Below, piece by piece: positions 54,604 through 64,000 of a DNA stretch of 64,000 nt. Source of the stretch: Pseudovibrio exalbescens. Lineage in GTDB: Bacteria; Pseudomonadota; Alphaproteobacteria; Rhizobiales; Stappiaceae. Positions within the stretch are counted from its first letter, which is position 1, and every line of letters starts with the position of its first letter. The notes under the pieces were generated by a model that was given only the letters and a program-made list of their open reading frames with translations, made no database searches and was not told the origin of the DNA. The position numbers and the translations under genes were made by a program. The stretch spans positions 434,001-498,000 of the forward strand of contig NZ_JAQZAJ010000002.1 in assembly GCF_028737195.1 (NCBI RefSeq), in the 5' to 3' direction.

Positions 54604-55761
54604 GTGACTGAAGCGATACCAAGCGCTGTAACCGTGAAGGGGCGCTACCAGGCAATGGTAGACGCGGGCGAAATTGAAGCTGATAGCGCCCAGGTGGCTG
54701 TTGTGCGCCATCTGGACGAATTGAATGCAGCGCTGACCGAGGCGCGCATCGCCACAAAAAAGAGCGCGCTGGGATGGCTGTTCAGCAAACGAAAAGCCGA
54801 GATTGCAGCGCCAAAAGGGCTTTACATTTGGGGCTCGGTTGGGCGCGGCAAAACCATGTTGATGGACCTCTTCTATCAAGTGGCAACAGAGCCAAAGAAG
54901 CGTCGATCGCATTTTCATGAGTTCATGGCCGAAACGCACGCACGGGTTTTCGAAGCGCGTAAACAAATTTCTGAAAAAAATTCTAAAAATTCAGACCCGA
55001 TTTTGCCAGTTGCAGAAGCAATTGCGGAAGAAACACGTTTGTTGTGTTTCGATGAATTTACCGTGACCGATATCGCGGATGCTATGCTGTTGGGGCGCCT
55101 GTTCACCAAGCTTTTCGAGCGTGGTGTTGTTGTTGTCGCGACGTCCAACGTGGATCCTAAGGATCTTTACAAGGACGGCTTGAACCGAAGCCACATACTC
55201 CCGTTTATCGACCTTTTGCAGCAGAAGGTCGACGTATTGAAGCTGGATTCTAGAACGGACTTCAGGCTTGAAAAGCTGGCAGGCACCCAAGTTTACGTGA
55301 GTCCGCTTGGGCCGGAGTCCGATCGCCAACTCAATGAGATCTGGCGTAGCCTAACAAACAACGTGCCACCACACTCTGAAACACTGGAGAACCTCGGTCG
55401 TGAGATAAAGGTCGACAAGACCTGTGCTGGGGTGGCGTGGTTCACCTTCGACGAGCTTTGCCGTCAGCCGCTAGGGGCGTCGGACTTCCTGCGCATTGCG
55501 CAGGCGTACCACACCATCATTCTCGCAAATGTACCAGTGCTTGAAGCGCGGTTTAGAAATGAGGCAAAGCGCTTCATTAATCTCATTGATGCGCTCTATG
55601 ACAACAAGGTCAAGCTCATCATCTCTGCGGATGCAGAGCCGGACAAACTCTATAGCGCGCCGTCTGGTACCGAGGTGTTTGAATTCGATCGCACGGCCTC
55701 CCGTCTGATTGAGATGCGTTCGGAGGAGTATCTCGAGGAGGAGCCGAGATTCGAAAACTGA
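54604..55761 (+). CDS. zapE: Cell division protein ZapE (AFG1-like ATPase)
   Basis: The 385-residue AAA-type ATPase has the P-loop GSVGRGKT at residues 77-84, with LYIWGSVGRGKTMLMDLFY as the family hallmark, Walker B LLCFDEFTVTDIADAMLLG and the arginine-finger region near VVVVATSNVDPKDLYKDGLN. ZapE binds FtsZ in E. coli and is a homolog of mitochondrial AFG1. The start is a GTG at 54604. It sits directly before mdh, a widespread pairing in this class. Confidence 0.94.
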   Translation: MTEAIPSAVTVKGRYQAMVDAGEIEADSAQVAVVRHLDELNAALTEARIATKKSALGWLFSKRKAEIAAPKGLYIWGSVGRGKTMLMDLFYQVATEPKKRRSHFHEFMAETHARVFEARKQISEKNSKNSDPILPVAEAIAEETRLLCFDEFTVTDIADAMLLGRLFTKLFERGVVVVATSNVDPKDLYKDGLNRSHILPFIDLLQQKVDVLKLDSRTDFRLEKLAGTQVYVSPLGPESDRQLNEIWRSLTNNVPPHSETLENLGREIKVDKTCAGVAWFTFDELCRQPLGASDFLRIAQAYHTIILANVPVLEARFRNEAKRFINLIDALYDNKVKLIISADAEPDKLYSAPSGTEVFEFDRTASRLIEMRSEEYLEEEPRFEN

Positions 55762-55887
55762 AAAAAATACAAAAAATTCAGTTTTGGCGATTCAGAGCTG
55801 CTTTTTTATCCGAAAAACATGCCATATACGGGAAATAACGCGGTTGTCCCGTCGGTTTGCCTTGCGTGTATGCGTAAAACCCGGTAA

Positions 55888-56913
<1,026 letters not shown>

Positions 56914-56980
56914 CACCATGATCTGACGGGAGCGTAGCGGTGCAAGCTGCGCTCCACCCACCTAGGAATAGGCAGAGCAT

Positions 56981-58180
56981 ATGAATATTCATGAATATCA
57001 GGCAAAGGCAGTGCTGAAAGAGTACGGCGCTCCTGTTGCTGAAGGTGTTGCGATCTTTTCTGCTGACGAAGCAGAAGCCGCAGCCAAAAAACTCCCTGGC
57101 CCGCTTTGGGTTGTAAAGTCTCAGATCCATGCCGGTGGCCGTGGTAAGGGTAAGTTTAAAGAACTGCCTGCAGATGCCAAAGGTGGTGTTCGTCTGGCGT
57201 TCAGCATTGATGAAGTCATCGCGAACGCAAAAGACATGCTCGGCAACACTCTCGTCACCGCTCAGACCGGCGACGCAGGGAAGGTCGTAAACCGTCTCTA
57301 CATTGAAGACGGTGCCGACATCGAGCGCGAACTGTATCTCTCTCTTCTGGTAGACCGTTCCTCCGGTCAGGTGGCGTTTGTTGCGTCTACCGAAGGCGGT
57401 ATGGACATTGAAGAAGTGGCCCATTCCACCCCAGAGAAGATCCTCACCCTGCCAATCAACCCGCTCGATGGTGTCACCGACGAGAAGGCTGGTCAGTTGT
57501 GTGATGCGCTGAAGCTGGAAGGCGATGCGCGTGCGGATGGCCTGAAGCTGTTCCCGATCCTCTACAAGGCGTTCGTCGAGAAGGACATGTCTCTTCTCGA
57601 AATCAACCCGCTTATCGTCATGAAGGATGGTCACCTGCGCGTTCTGGACGCCAAGGTCTCCTTTGATGGCAATGCGCTCTTCCGTCACGAAGACATTGTC
57701 GCCCTTCGCGACAAGACTGAGGAAGACGAGAAGGAAATCGAAGCCTCCAAGCACGATCTGGCTTACGTAGCTCTTGATGGCAACATCGGCTGCATGGTGA
57801 ACGGCGCTGGTCTGGCCATGGCAACCATGGACATCATCAAGCTGTACGGTGCAGAGCCTGCCAACTTCCTCGATGTGGGCGGTGGCGCTTCTAAAGAAAA
57901 AGTGACCGCAGCTTTCAAGATCATCACTTCCGATCCAAATGTTAAGGGTATTCTCGTTAACATTTTCGGCGGCATCATGCGTTGTGACGTGATTGCGGAA
58001 GGTGTTCTTGCAGCGGTGAAGGAAGTTGGTCTGCAGGTACCTCTTGTTGTTCGTCTTGAAGGTACCAATGTTGAACTTGGTAAGAAGATCATCAGTGAGA
58101 GCGGCTTGAATGTTATTCCGGCTGACGACCTTGACGATGCAGCGCAGAAGATTGTGGCTGCTGTGAAGGAGGCCAACTAA
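56981..58180 (+). CDS. sucC: Succinyl-CoA synthetase subunit beta
   Basis: Nucleotide-binding subunit. The 399-residue protein has the ATP-grasp N-terminus [34 protein letters not shown] as the binding loop, and the C-terminal CoA-ligase domain with [16 protein letters not shown]. It overlaps sucD by one base (TAATG). Confidence 0.97.
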   Translation: MNIHEYQAKAVLKEYGAPVAEGVAIFSADEAEAAAKKLPGPLWVVKSQIHAGGRGKGKFKELPADAKGGVRLAFSIDEVIANAKDMLGNTLVTAQTGDAGKVVNRLYIEDGADIERELYLSLLVDRSSGQVAFVASTEGGMDIEEVAHSTPEKILTLPINPLDGVTDEKAGQLCDALKLEGDARADGLKLFPILYKAFVEKDMSLLEINPLIVMKDGHLRVLDAKVSFDGNALFRHEDIVALRDKTEEDEKEIEASKHDLAYVALDGNIGCMVNGAGLAMATMDIIKLYGAEPANFLDVGGGASKEKVTAAFKIITSDPNVKGILVNIFGGIMRCDVIAEGVLAAVKEVGLQVPLVVRLEGTNVELGKKIISESGLNVIPADDLDDAAQKIVAAVKEAN

Positions 58181-59094
58181 TGTCCATCCTCGTCGATAAA
58201 GACACAAAAATCATCGTTCAGGGTCTGACCGGTAAAACCGGCACATTCCACACTGAGCAGGCGCTTGAGTATTTTGGCACCAAGATGGTTGCAGGTGTAC
58301 ACCCTAAGAAGGGTGGCGAAACCTGGTCCAGCGGGATCGAAGGCGCAGCCGAGCTGCCAATCTTTGCTTCTGTAAAGGAAGCAAAGGACGCAACAGGGGC
58401 GAATGCTTCCGTTGTTTACGTCCCGCCAGCAGGCGCGGCCGCTGCGATCATCGAAGCAATTGATGCGGAAATCCCGTTCATCGTCTGCATCACCGAAGGC
58501 ATTCCGGTCGCGGACATGGTCAAGGTGAAGGCACGCCTCGACAACTCCAACTCCCGCCTTCTGGGCCCAAACTGCCCAGGCGTTCTGACCCCTGAAGAGT
58601 GCAAGATCGGCATCATGCCGGGCTCAATCTTCAAAAAGGGTTCGGTTGGTATCGTTTCCCGTTCCGGCACGCTGACCTATGAAGCTGTGTTCCAGACTTC
58701 TCAGGAAGGTCTCGGCCAGACAACTGCCGTTGGCATCGGTGGTGACCCTGTAAAGGGCACCGAGTTCATCGACATGCTGGACATGTTCCTGGACGATCCA
58801 GAAACAGAATCCATCATCATGATCGGCGAAATCGGTGGTTCCGCCGAAGAAGAAGCTGCCGAATGGCTTCAGGAGCAGGCAAAGAAGGGCCGCAAAAAGC
58901 CGATGGTTGGCTTCATTGCGGGCCGTACAGCCCCTCCAGGTCGTACCATGGGTCACGCAGGTGCTGTGATTTCCGGCGGCAAGGGCGGTGCAGAAGACAA
59001 GATTGCGGCGATGGAAGCAGCGGGCATCCGCGTTTCTCCGTCTCCGGCAAAGCTCGGCAAGACGCTTGTCGAACTTCTGAAAGAAACCGCATAA
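58180..59094 (+). CDS. sucD: Succinyl-CoA synthetase subunit alpha
   Basis: CoA-binding subunit carrying the phosphohistidine. The 304-residue protein has [20 protein letters not shown] near the N-terminus, [20 protein letters not shown] in the middle and the active-site histidine in [14 protein letters not shown] near 255. Its start overlaps the sucC stop, as expected for an equimolar complex. Confidence 0.97.
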   Translation: MSILVDKDTKIIVQGLTGKTGTFHTEQALEYFGTKMVAGVHPKKGGETWSSGIEGAAELPIFASVKEAKDATGANASVVYVPPAGAAAAIIEAIDAEIPFIVCITEGIPVADMVKVKARLDNSNSRLLGPNCPGVLTPEECKIGIMPGSIFKKGSVGIVSRSGTLTYEAVFQTSQEGLGQTTAVGIGGDPVKGTEFIDMLDMFLDDPETESIIMIGEIGGSAEEEAAEWLQEQAKKGRKKPMVGFIAGRTAPPGRTMGHAGAVISGGKGGAEDKIAAMEAAGIRVSPSPAKLGKTLVELLKETA

Positions 59095-59274
59095 GCCCGC
59101 CGCGCTGAGCGCAAATGGCTTACTGAACACGCGGTTGGCGCTCTGCTTGGCGCCAGCCGCCGATAAAAATGAGAGGTAGCCGAGACCCACTCTGCTGCCA
59201 GTCGCGGGTCAGGGCTCGAGTGGTAACACCAGCCCATAGCAAAGAAGGCGGATCAAAAGTCCGCTTGAAAAAAC

Positions 59275-62244
59275 ATGGCACGGCAGGACGCGAACAATGT
59301 CTTCGCGCTGACGTCGTTCCTATACGGCGCCAACGCTTCCTATATCGAAGAGCTTTACGCTCAGTACCAAGAGAACCCTCGTTCCCTCGAACCAGAGTGG
59401 CAGGAATTCTTCTCTACACTGCAGGACAATCCTGACGACGTCATCAAGGAGGCCCGTGGGGCGACTTGGGGACGCAAGGACTGGCCTGTTCAGGCAAACG
59501 GAGAACTGATTTCCGCTCTGGATGGCGACTGGCCCTCCGAGAAGGAAGTTGGCGACAAAATCAAGGCCAAGGCGAAAAAGACTGGCGTTGAGATGACTGA
59601 GGCCGACGTGCTTCAGGCGACCCGAGACAGTGTGCGTGCGCTCATGATGATCCGCGCTTACCGTATGCGCGGTCACTTGCATGCCGACCTTGATCCGCTC
59701 AGCCTGGCTGAGCCGGGCGATCATGAAGAGCTGCACCCTGCCACCTACGGGTTTTCCGAGGACGACTGGGATCGCAAGATCTTCCTGGACAATGTGCTTG
59801 GCATGGAGTTCGCCAGCATTCGTCAGATGCTGGACATCCTGAAGCGGACCTATTGCTCCACCCTTGGTGTTGAGTTCATGCACATCTCGGATCCGGCGGC
59901 AAAGGCCTGGATTCAGGAACGCATTGAAGGTCCGGACAAGCAGGTTGCCTTTACCCCAGAAGGGAAGAAGGCAATCCTGAACAAGTTGATCGAAGCCGAA
60001 GGTTTCGAGAAGTTTCTGGATGTGAAGTACACCGGCACCAAGCGCTTCGGTCTTGATGGTGGTGAAGCACTCATCCCGGCACTTGAGCAGATCATCAAGC
60101 GGGGTGGTGCGCTTGGTATTGAAGAAATCGTTCTTGGCATGGCCCACCGCGGCCGGTTGAACGTGCTGTCGCAGGTGATGGGTAAACCGCACCGTGCCAT
60201 CTTCCACGAGTTCAAGGGCGGCTCCTATGCCCCGGACGATGTGGAAGGCTCAGGCGACGTGAAGTACCACCTTGGAGCATCTTCCGATCGCTCCTTTGAT
60301 GACAACAACGTTCACCTGTCTTTGACTGCGAACCCGTCTCACCTTGAAATCGTGAACCCGGTTGTGCTGGGTAAGGCTCGCGCCAAGCAGGATCAGCTAT
60401 CTGATTGGGTTGAAACCACGGAAGTAAACCGAAGTTCCGTGCTGCCTTTGCTCATCCATGGTGATGCCGCATTTGCAGGGCAGGGCGTTGTGGCTGAGTG
60501 TTTCGGTTTGTCCGCTCTGCGCGGTCACCGCACCGGCGGCTCAATTCACGTGATCATCAACAACCAGATTGGTTTCACCACCAATCCGCGTTTCTCACGC
60601 TCGTCTCCATATCCATCCGATGTGGCGAAAGTGATTGAGGCACCGATCTTCCACGTAAACGCAGATGACCCGGAAGCAGTGACTTTTGCGGCCAAGGTCG
60701 CGATCGAGTTCCGCCAGCGGTTCCACCGCCCGGTGGTGATCGACATGATCTGTTACCGCCGCTACGGTCACAACGAAGGTGATGAGCCTGCGTTTACCCA
60801 GCCGATCATGTATCGCAAGATCCGCAAACACGCGACGACTCTGCAGCTCTACGCAGACAAGCTGGTCAAGGAAGGTCTGGTCACCGCCGAGAGTGTGGAT
60901 GAGGCGCGCCAGAACTGGCGTTCTCATCTGGACCGCGAGTTTGAATCCGGCATGGCCTACAAGCCGAACAAGGCGGACTGGCTCGACGGTAAGTGGTCTG
61001 GCATGAAGGTGGCGAAAGAGGTTGACGAGCCTCGGCGTGGCAGCACCGGCATCGACATGGATGTTCTCAAGGAACTTGGTCAAAAGCTGACCGAAATCCC
61101 GAAAGACTTCAATGCACACCGCACAATCCGCCGGTTTCAGAACAACCGCGCAAAAATGATCGAGACCGGCGAGGGGATCGATTGGGCAACGGGTGAAGCC
61201 CTTGCCTTTGCAGGTTTGTTGCGTGAAGGGCATGCGGTGCGTCTGTCCGGTCAGGACTGTGAGCGAGGCACCTTCTCTCAGCGCCATTCCGTTCTTTATG
61301 ATCAGGACAACGAAGACCGATTTATTCCGCTGAACAATCTGGCAGAAAAGCAGGCGCGGTACGAAGTCATCAACTCCATGCTTTCCGAGGAAGCGGTTCT
61401 TGGCTTTGAGTATGGCTACTCGTTGGCAGAGCCAAACGCGTTGACGTTGTGGGAGGCTCAGTTCGGCGACTTTGCCAACGGTGCACAGGTTCTGTTCGAC
61501 CAGTTCATCTCCTCGGGTGAGCGCAAGTGGCTGCGTATGTCCGGCCTCGTTTGTCTGCTGCCACACGGCTATGAGGGGCAGGGCCCAGAGCACTCCTCTG
61601 CACGTCTTGAACGCTTCTTGCAGATGTGTGCAGAAGACAACATGCAGGTGGCAAACTGCTCCACGCCAGCCAACTACTTCCACATTCTACGCCGTCAGTT
61701 GAAGCGTGACATTCGTAAGCCGCTGATCCTGATGACGCCGAAGTCACTGCTGCGCCACAAGCGCGCCGTGTCTAAGCTGGAAGAAATGGCTGCGGACAGC
61801 TGCTTCCACCGTCTGCTGCACGATGATGCCGAGACCAATCCGGGCTCAACCATCGCGCTGAAGCCAGACGACAAAATCCGCCGTGTGATCCTTTGTACTG
61901 GTAAGGTCTACTATGACCTCCTGGAAGATCGCGAGAAGCGCGGTATTGATGATGTCTACATTCTTCGTGTGGAGCAGCTCTATCCGTTCCCAACCAAATC
62001 GCTTTGCGTTGAGATGGCTCGCTTCAAGAACGCAGATGTGGTCTGGTGTCAGGAAGAGCCGAAGAACATGGGGTCATGGTTCTTCGTTCAGGAGTACATC
62101 GAGTGGGTACTGGAGCATGTGAACGCAAAGGTGAGCCGTCCGCGTTATGTCGGTCGTCCGGCTGCTGCGGCAACAGCAACAGGTCTCATGTCCAAGCACC
62201 TTGCGCAGCTTCAGGCTTTCCTCGACGACGCGTTCGCTGAGTAA
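59275..62244 (+). CDS. sucA: 2-oxoglutarate dehydrogenase E1 component
   Basis: Thiamin-diphosphate-dependent decarboxylase of the oxoglutarate complex. The 989-residue protein opens with the E1o N-terminal segment (FLYGANASYIEELYAQYQEN) and has GMAHRGRLNVLSQVMGKPHR as the thiamin/substrate region near 290 and YRRYGHNEGDEPAFTQP near 500. The 180-base gap after sucD contains a short hairpin (GCGGA / TCCGC, 59248-59264) just before the start and no strong ribosome site; translation initiation may be controlled there. Confidence 0.97.
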   Translation: MARQDANNVFALTSFLYGANASYIEELYAQYQENPRSLEPEWQEFFSTLQDNPDDVIKEARGATWGRKDWPVQANGELISALDGDWPSEKEVGDKIKAKAKKTGVEMTEADVLQATRDSVRALMMIRAYRMRGHLHADLDPLSLAEPGDHEELHPATYGFSEDDWDRKIFLDNVLGMEFASIRQMLDILKRTYCSTLGVEFMHISDPAAKAWIQERIEGPDKQVAFTPEGKKAILNKLIEAEGFEKFLDVKYTGTKRFGLDGGEALIPALEQIIKRGGALGIEEIVLGMAHRGRLNVLSQVMGKPHRAIFHEFKGGSYAPDDVEGSGDVKYHLGASSDRSFDDNNVHLSLTANPSHLEIVNPVVLGKARAKQDQLSDWVETTEVNRSSVLPLLIHGDAAFAGQGVVAECFGLSALRGHRTGGSIHVIINNQIGFTTNPRFSRSSPYPSDVAKVIEAPIFHVNADDPEAVTFAAKVAIEFRQRFHRPVVIDMICYRRYGHNEGDEPAFTQPIMYRKIRKHATTLQLYADKLVKEGLVTAESVDEARQNWRSHLDREFESGMAYKPNKADWLDGKWSGMKVAKEVDEPRRGSTGIDMDVLKELGQKLTEIPKDFNAHRTIRRFQNNRAKMIETGEGIDWATGEALAFAGLLREGHAVRLSGQDCERGTFSQRHSVLYDQDNEDRFIPLNNLAEKQARYEVINSMLSEEAVLGFEYGYSLAEPNALTLWEAQFGDFANGAQVLFDQFISSGERKWLRMSGLVCLLPHGYEGQGPEHSSARLERFLQMCAEDNMQVANCSTPANYFHILRRQLKRDIRKPLILMTPKSLLRHKRAVSKLEEMAADSCFHRLLHDDAETNPGSTIALKPDDKIRRVILCTGKVYYDLLEDREKRGIDDVYILRVEQLYPFPTKSLCVEMARFKNADVVWCQEEPKNMGSWFFVQEYIEWVLEHVNAKVSRPRYVGRPAAAATATGLMSKHLAQLQAFLDDAFAE

Positions 62245-62309
62245 GATCCTACGCTAACAGATACAGTCCGAGCGGCCCATTGGGCCCTGAATTGAGAAGA
62301 GATTAGATT

Positions 62310-63842
62310 ATGGCGACGGAAATTCGTGTGCCCACTCTGGGTGAATCCGTAACCGAAGCGACCATTGCTCAATGGTTCAAGAAGCCAGGCGATGCCGTTT
62401 CCGCGGATGAGCCACTGGTTGAACTTGAAACCGACAAGGTCACTGTAGAGGTGCCAGCGCCGGCGGCGGGTACTCTAGAAAACATCGTGGTCAAGGAAGG
62501 CGATACCGTGGAAGTTGGTGCGCTCCTTGGTGCCATTCTGGAAGGCACAGCCGCTGCTGCACCTGCCCCTGCGAAAAAAGAAGAAGCAGCTCCAAGCTCT
62601 TCTGATGCGCTCAAGTCTGCTGAGCCCGTTAGCGTTGTAGTGCCGTCTGCTGGTGAAAGCGTCACTGAAGCTGAAGTCGGTGAATGGTTCGTGAAGGTAG
62701 GAGATGCCGTAAAGGCGGACGATACCCTTGTTGAACTGGAAACTGATAAGGCGGCTCAGGAAGTGCCAAGCCCTGTAGCGGGTACGGTCATCGAGATTGC
62801 GCAGGCAACAGGGTCTACCGTTGAGCCGGGTAACCTGCTTTGCAAGATCGCCCCGGGTGAAGGCGCTGCTGTAAGTACACCTGCCCCTGCCGCCGCAGCT
62901 GCTGCGCCAGCGCAACCTGCTGCTTCCAGCCCTGCGCCGTCTACTTCGATGCCTCCGGCACCGTCCGCCTCCAAGATGCTGGCAGAAAAAGGCCTGTCCC
63001 CAGATCAGGTCGCAGGTTCCGGCAAGCGTGGTCAGGTTCTCAAGGGAGATGTGATTGCAGCTGTTGCATCAGGTATCTCCGCCGCACCGGCAGCACAGGC
63101 CGCACCTGTTGTTGCACGCGCACCATCGTCTCCTGAAGATGAAGTTCGCGAAGAACGTGTCCGCATGACCAAGCTGCGCCAGACCATCGCCCGCCGCTTG
63201 AAGGATGCCCAGAACACCGCAGCAATGCTGACCACTTACAACGAAGTGGACATGAAGCCGGTGATGGATCTGCGCAAGCAGTACAAGGACATCTTTGAGA
63301 AGAAGCACGGCGTGAAGTTGGGCTTCATGGGCTTCTTCACGAAGGCTGTAACCCATGCGCTCAAGGAAATTCCTGCGGTCAACGCAGAGATCGATGGCAC
63401 GGACATCATCTACAAGAACTACGCCCACATTGGCGTTGCTGTTGGCACGGACAAGGGCCTGGTTGTACCTATCGTTCGCGATGCCGACCAGATGTCCATT
63501 GCAGAGATTGAAAAAGAGATCGGCAACCTGGGCCGCAAGGCGCGTGATGGCAAGCTCGGCATGGCCGACATGCAGGGTGGAACATTCACCATCTCCAACG
63601 GCGGTGTCTACGGCTCTCTGATGTCGTCTCCAATTCTGAATGCACCGCAGTCTGGTATTCTGGGCATGCACAAGATTCAGGAGCGTCCTGTAGCCATGAA
63701 TGGTCAGGTCGTCATTCGTCCGATGATGTACCTTGCGCTCTCTTATGATCACCGCATCGTTGACGGCAAAGAGGCTGTAACCTTCCTCGTTCGCGTCAAG
63801 GAAAGCCTCGAAGATCCGCAGCGTCTGGTTCTGGATCTCTAA
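62310..63842 (+). CDS. sucB: Dihydrolipoyl succinyltransferase (E2o) with two lipoyl domains
   Basis: Core subunit of the oxoglutarate complex. At 510 residues it is about 100 longer than the usual E2o because it has two lipoyl domains: the first with the lysine near 43 ([10 protein letters not shown]), the second with the lysine near 147 ([10 protein letters not shown]), separated by an alanine/proline linker. A peripheral-subunit-binding domain lies near 216-248 ([20 protein letters not shown]), and the catalytic domain ends in [16 protein letters not shown] with the active histidine. GAAGAG lies before the ATG. Confidence 0.96.
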   Translation: MATEIRVPTLGESVTEATIAQWFKKPGDAVSADEPLVELETDKVTVEVPAPAAGTLENIVVKEGDTVEVGALLGAILEGTAAAAPAPAKKEEAAPSSSDALKSAEPVSVVVPSAGESVTEAEVGEWFVKVGDAVKADDTLVELETDKAAQEVPSPVAGTVIEIAQATGSTVEPGNLLCKIAPGEGAAVSTPAPAAAAAAPAQPAASSPAPSTSMPPAPSASKMLAEKGLSPDQVAGSGKRGQVLKGDVIAAVASGISAAPAAQAAPVVARAPSSPEDEVREERVRMTKLRQTIARRLKDAQNTAAMLTTYNEVDMKPVMDLRKQYKDIFEKKHGVKLGFMGFFTKAVTHALKEIPAVNAEIDGTDIIYKNYAHIGVAVGTDKGLVVPIVRDADQMSIAEIEKEIGNLGRKARDGKLGMADMQGGTFTISNGGVYGSLMSSPILNAPQSGILGMHKIQERPVAMNGQVVIRPMMYLALSYDHRIVDGKEAVTFLVRVKESLEDPQRLVLDL

Positions 63843-63855
63843 GAAAATTCAGCGT

Positions 63856-63877
63856 TGCCCGGCCTTCGCGCCGGGCA
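63856..63877 (+). repeat. Perfect hairpin between sucB and lpd
   Basis: TGCCCGGC at 63856-63863 pairs perfectly with GCCGGGCA at 63870-63877. No T-run follows, so it probably acts as a message-stabilising or attenuating stem rather than a terminator. Confidence 0.7.
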
Positions 63878-63924
63878 TCTCGCTTTCCCGTCCTCGGGCT
63901 CACGATTTACATAGGGATTAGAAT

Positions 63925-64000
63925 ATGTCCTACGATCTCGTCGTTATCGGCACAGGTCCTGGCGGCTACGTGTGCGCCATCAAGGCGGCTCAGCTTGGTA
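63925..64000 (+). CDS. lpd: Dihydrolipoamide dehydrogenase, N-terminus (partial)
   Basis: The window ends 25 codons into this gene. The reading MSYDLVVIGTGPGGYVCAIK has the FAD-binding GxGxxG of flavoprotein disulfide reductases. As the next gene after sucB it should be the E3 component. AGGGA precedes the ATG. Confidence 0.9.
   Translation, partial: MSYDLVVIGTGPGGYVCAIKAAQLG

Noticed and set aside
60595-61683. A 362-codon open frame antisense to sucA
   Set aside because: It lies wholly within the well-supported E1 gene, has no ribosome site and no family resemblance.

Overview
The window is a stretch of core chromosome from an alphaproteobacterium, most likely of the order Hyphomicrobiales (Rhizobiales), possibly a marine Stappiaceae-type genus. 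The order is inferred from gene content and arrangement: a his cluster (hisB, DUF2628 gene, hisH, hisA, hisF, hisE) followed by coaA, a 1600-residue NAD-glutamate dehydrogenase, a RegB/RegA (ActS/ActR) redox pair, a membrane-anchored CycM-type cytochrome c, an Omp19/Inh lipoprotein, and the run sdh - zapE - mdh - sucCDAB - lpd. No database search was possible, so the genus is a guess. I see no transposase, phage gene, CRISPR array, tRNA or 16S/23S/5S gene. The only RNA gene I can support is the small SRP RNA.

Layout. 1-5420: end of pnp, a drug/metabolite exporter, dapB, gpmA, an adenosine-kinase-type PfkB gene and pheA. 5920-14424: cytochrome c and a complete Yej-type peptide/microcin C ABC importer with two substrate-binding proteins, one with a Sec and one with a Tat signal. 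14455-20309 (minus strand): methyltransferase, alpha/beta hydrolase, ftsY-mtaB-dapF and an L,D-transpeptidase. 20486-28660: an orphan OmpR-type regulator with a cyclic-nucleotide-binding protein, leuD, argC and NAD-glutamate dehydrogenase. 28716-33449: coaA and the his genes. 33688-41952: pyrF, secB, regB/regA, yciB, DUF1499, recR, ybaB, dnaX. 42054-44707: SRP RNA, nudC, a variant histidine phosphatase and an EI24 membrane protein.

45135-64000 is central carbon metabolism: sdhC-sdhD-sdhA, an FkbM-type methyltransferase, sdhB, then (after a group of less conserved genes) zapE, mdh, sucC, sucD, sucA, sucB and the start of lpd. Together these encode succinate dehydrogenase, malate dehydrogenase, succinyl-CoA synthetase and the 2-oxoglutarate dehydrogenase complex. 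Glutamate dehydrogenase at 23.9 kb feeds the same 2-oxoglutarate pool, and RegB/RegA is a plausible redox controller of such genes (inference).

The least ordinary part is 49565-54392: an outer-membrane barrel protein, a TetR regulator facing a CxxC-containing AhpD-like protein with a candidate operator, a RlaP/YcgL-type nucleotidyltransferase that lacks the catalytic aspartates, a MAPEG protein, and a low-molecular-weight-phosphatase-like protein that lacks the P-loop arginine. I found no clear new multi-gene defence or mobile system. The best leads are the methyltransferase inside the sdh operon, the catalytically degenerate enzymes, the double-lipoyl E2 subunit, and a cluster of perfect palindromes upstream of sdhC.
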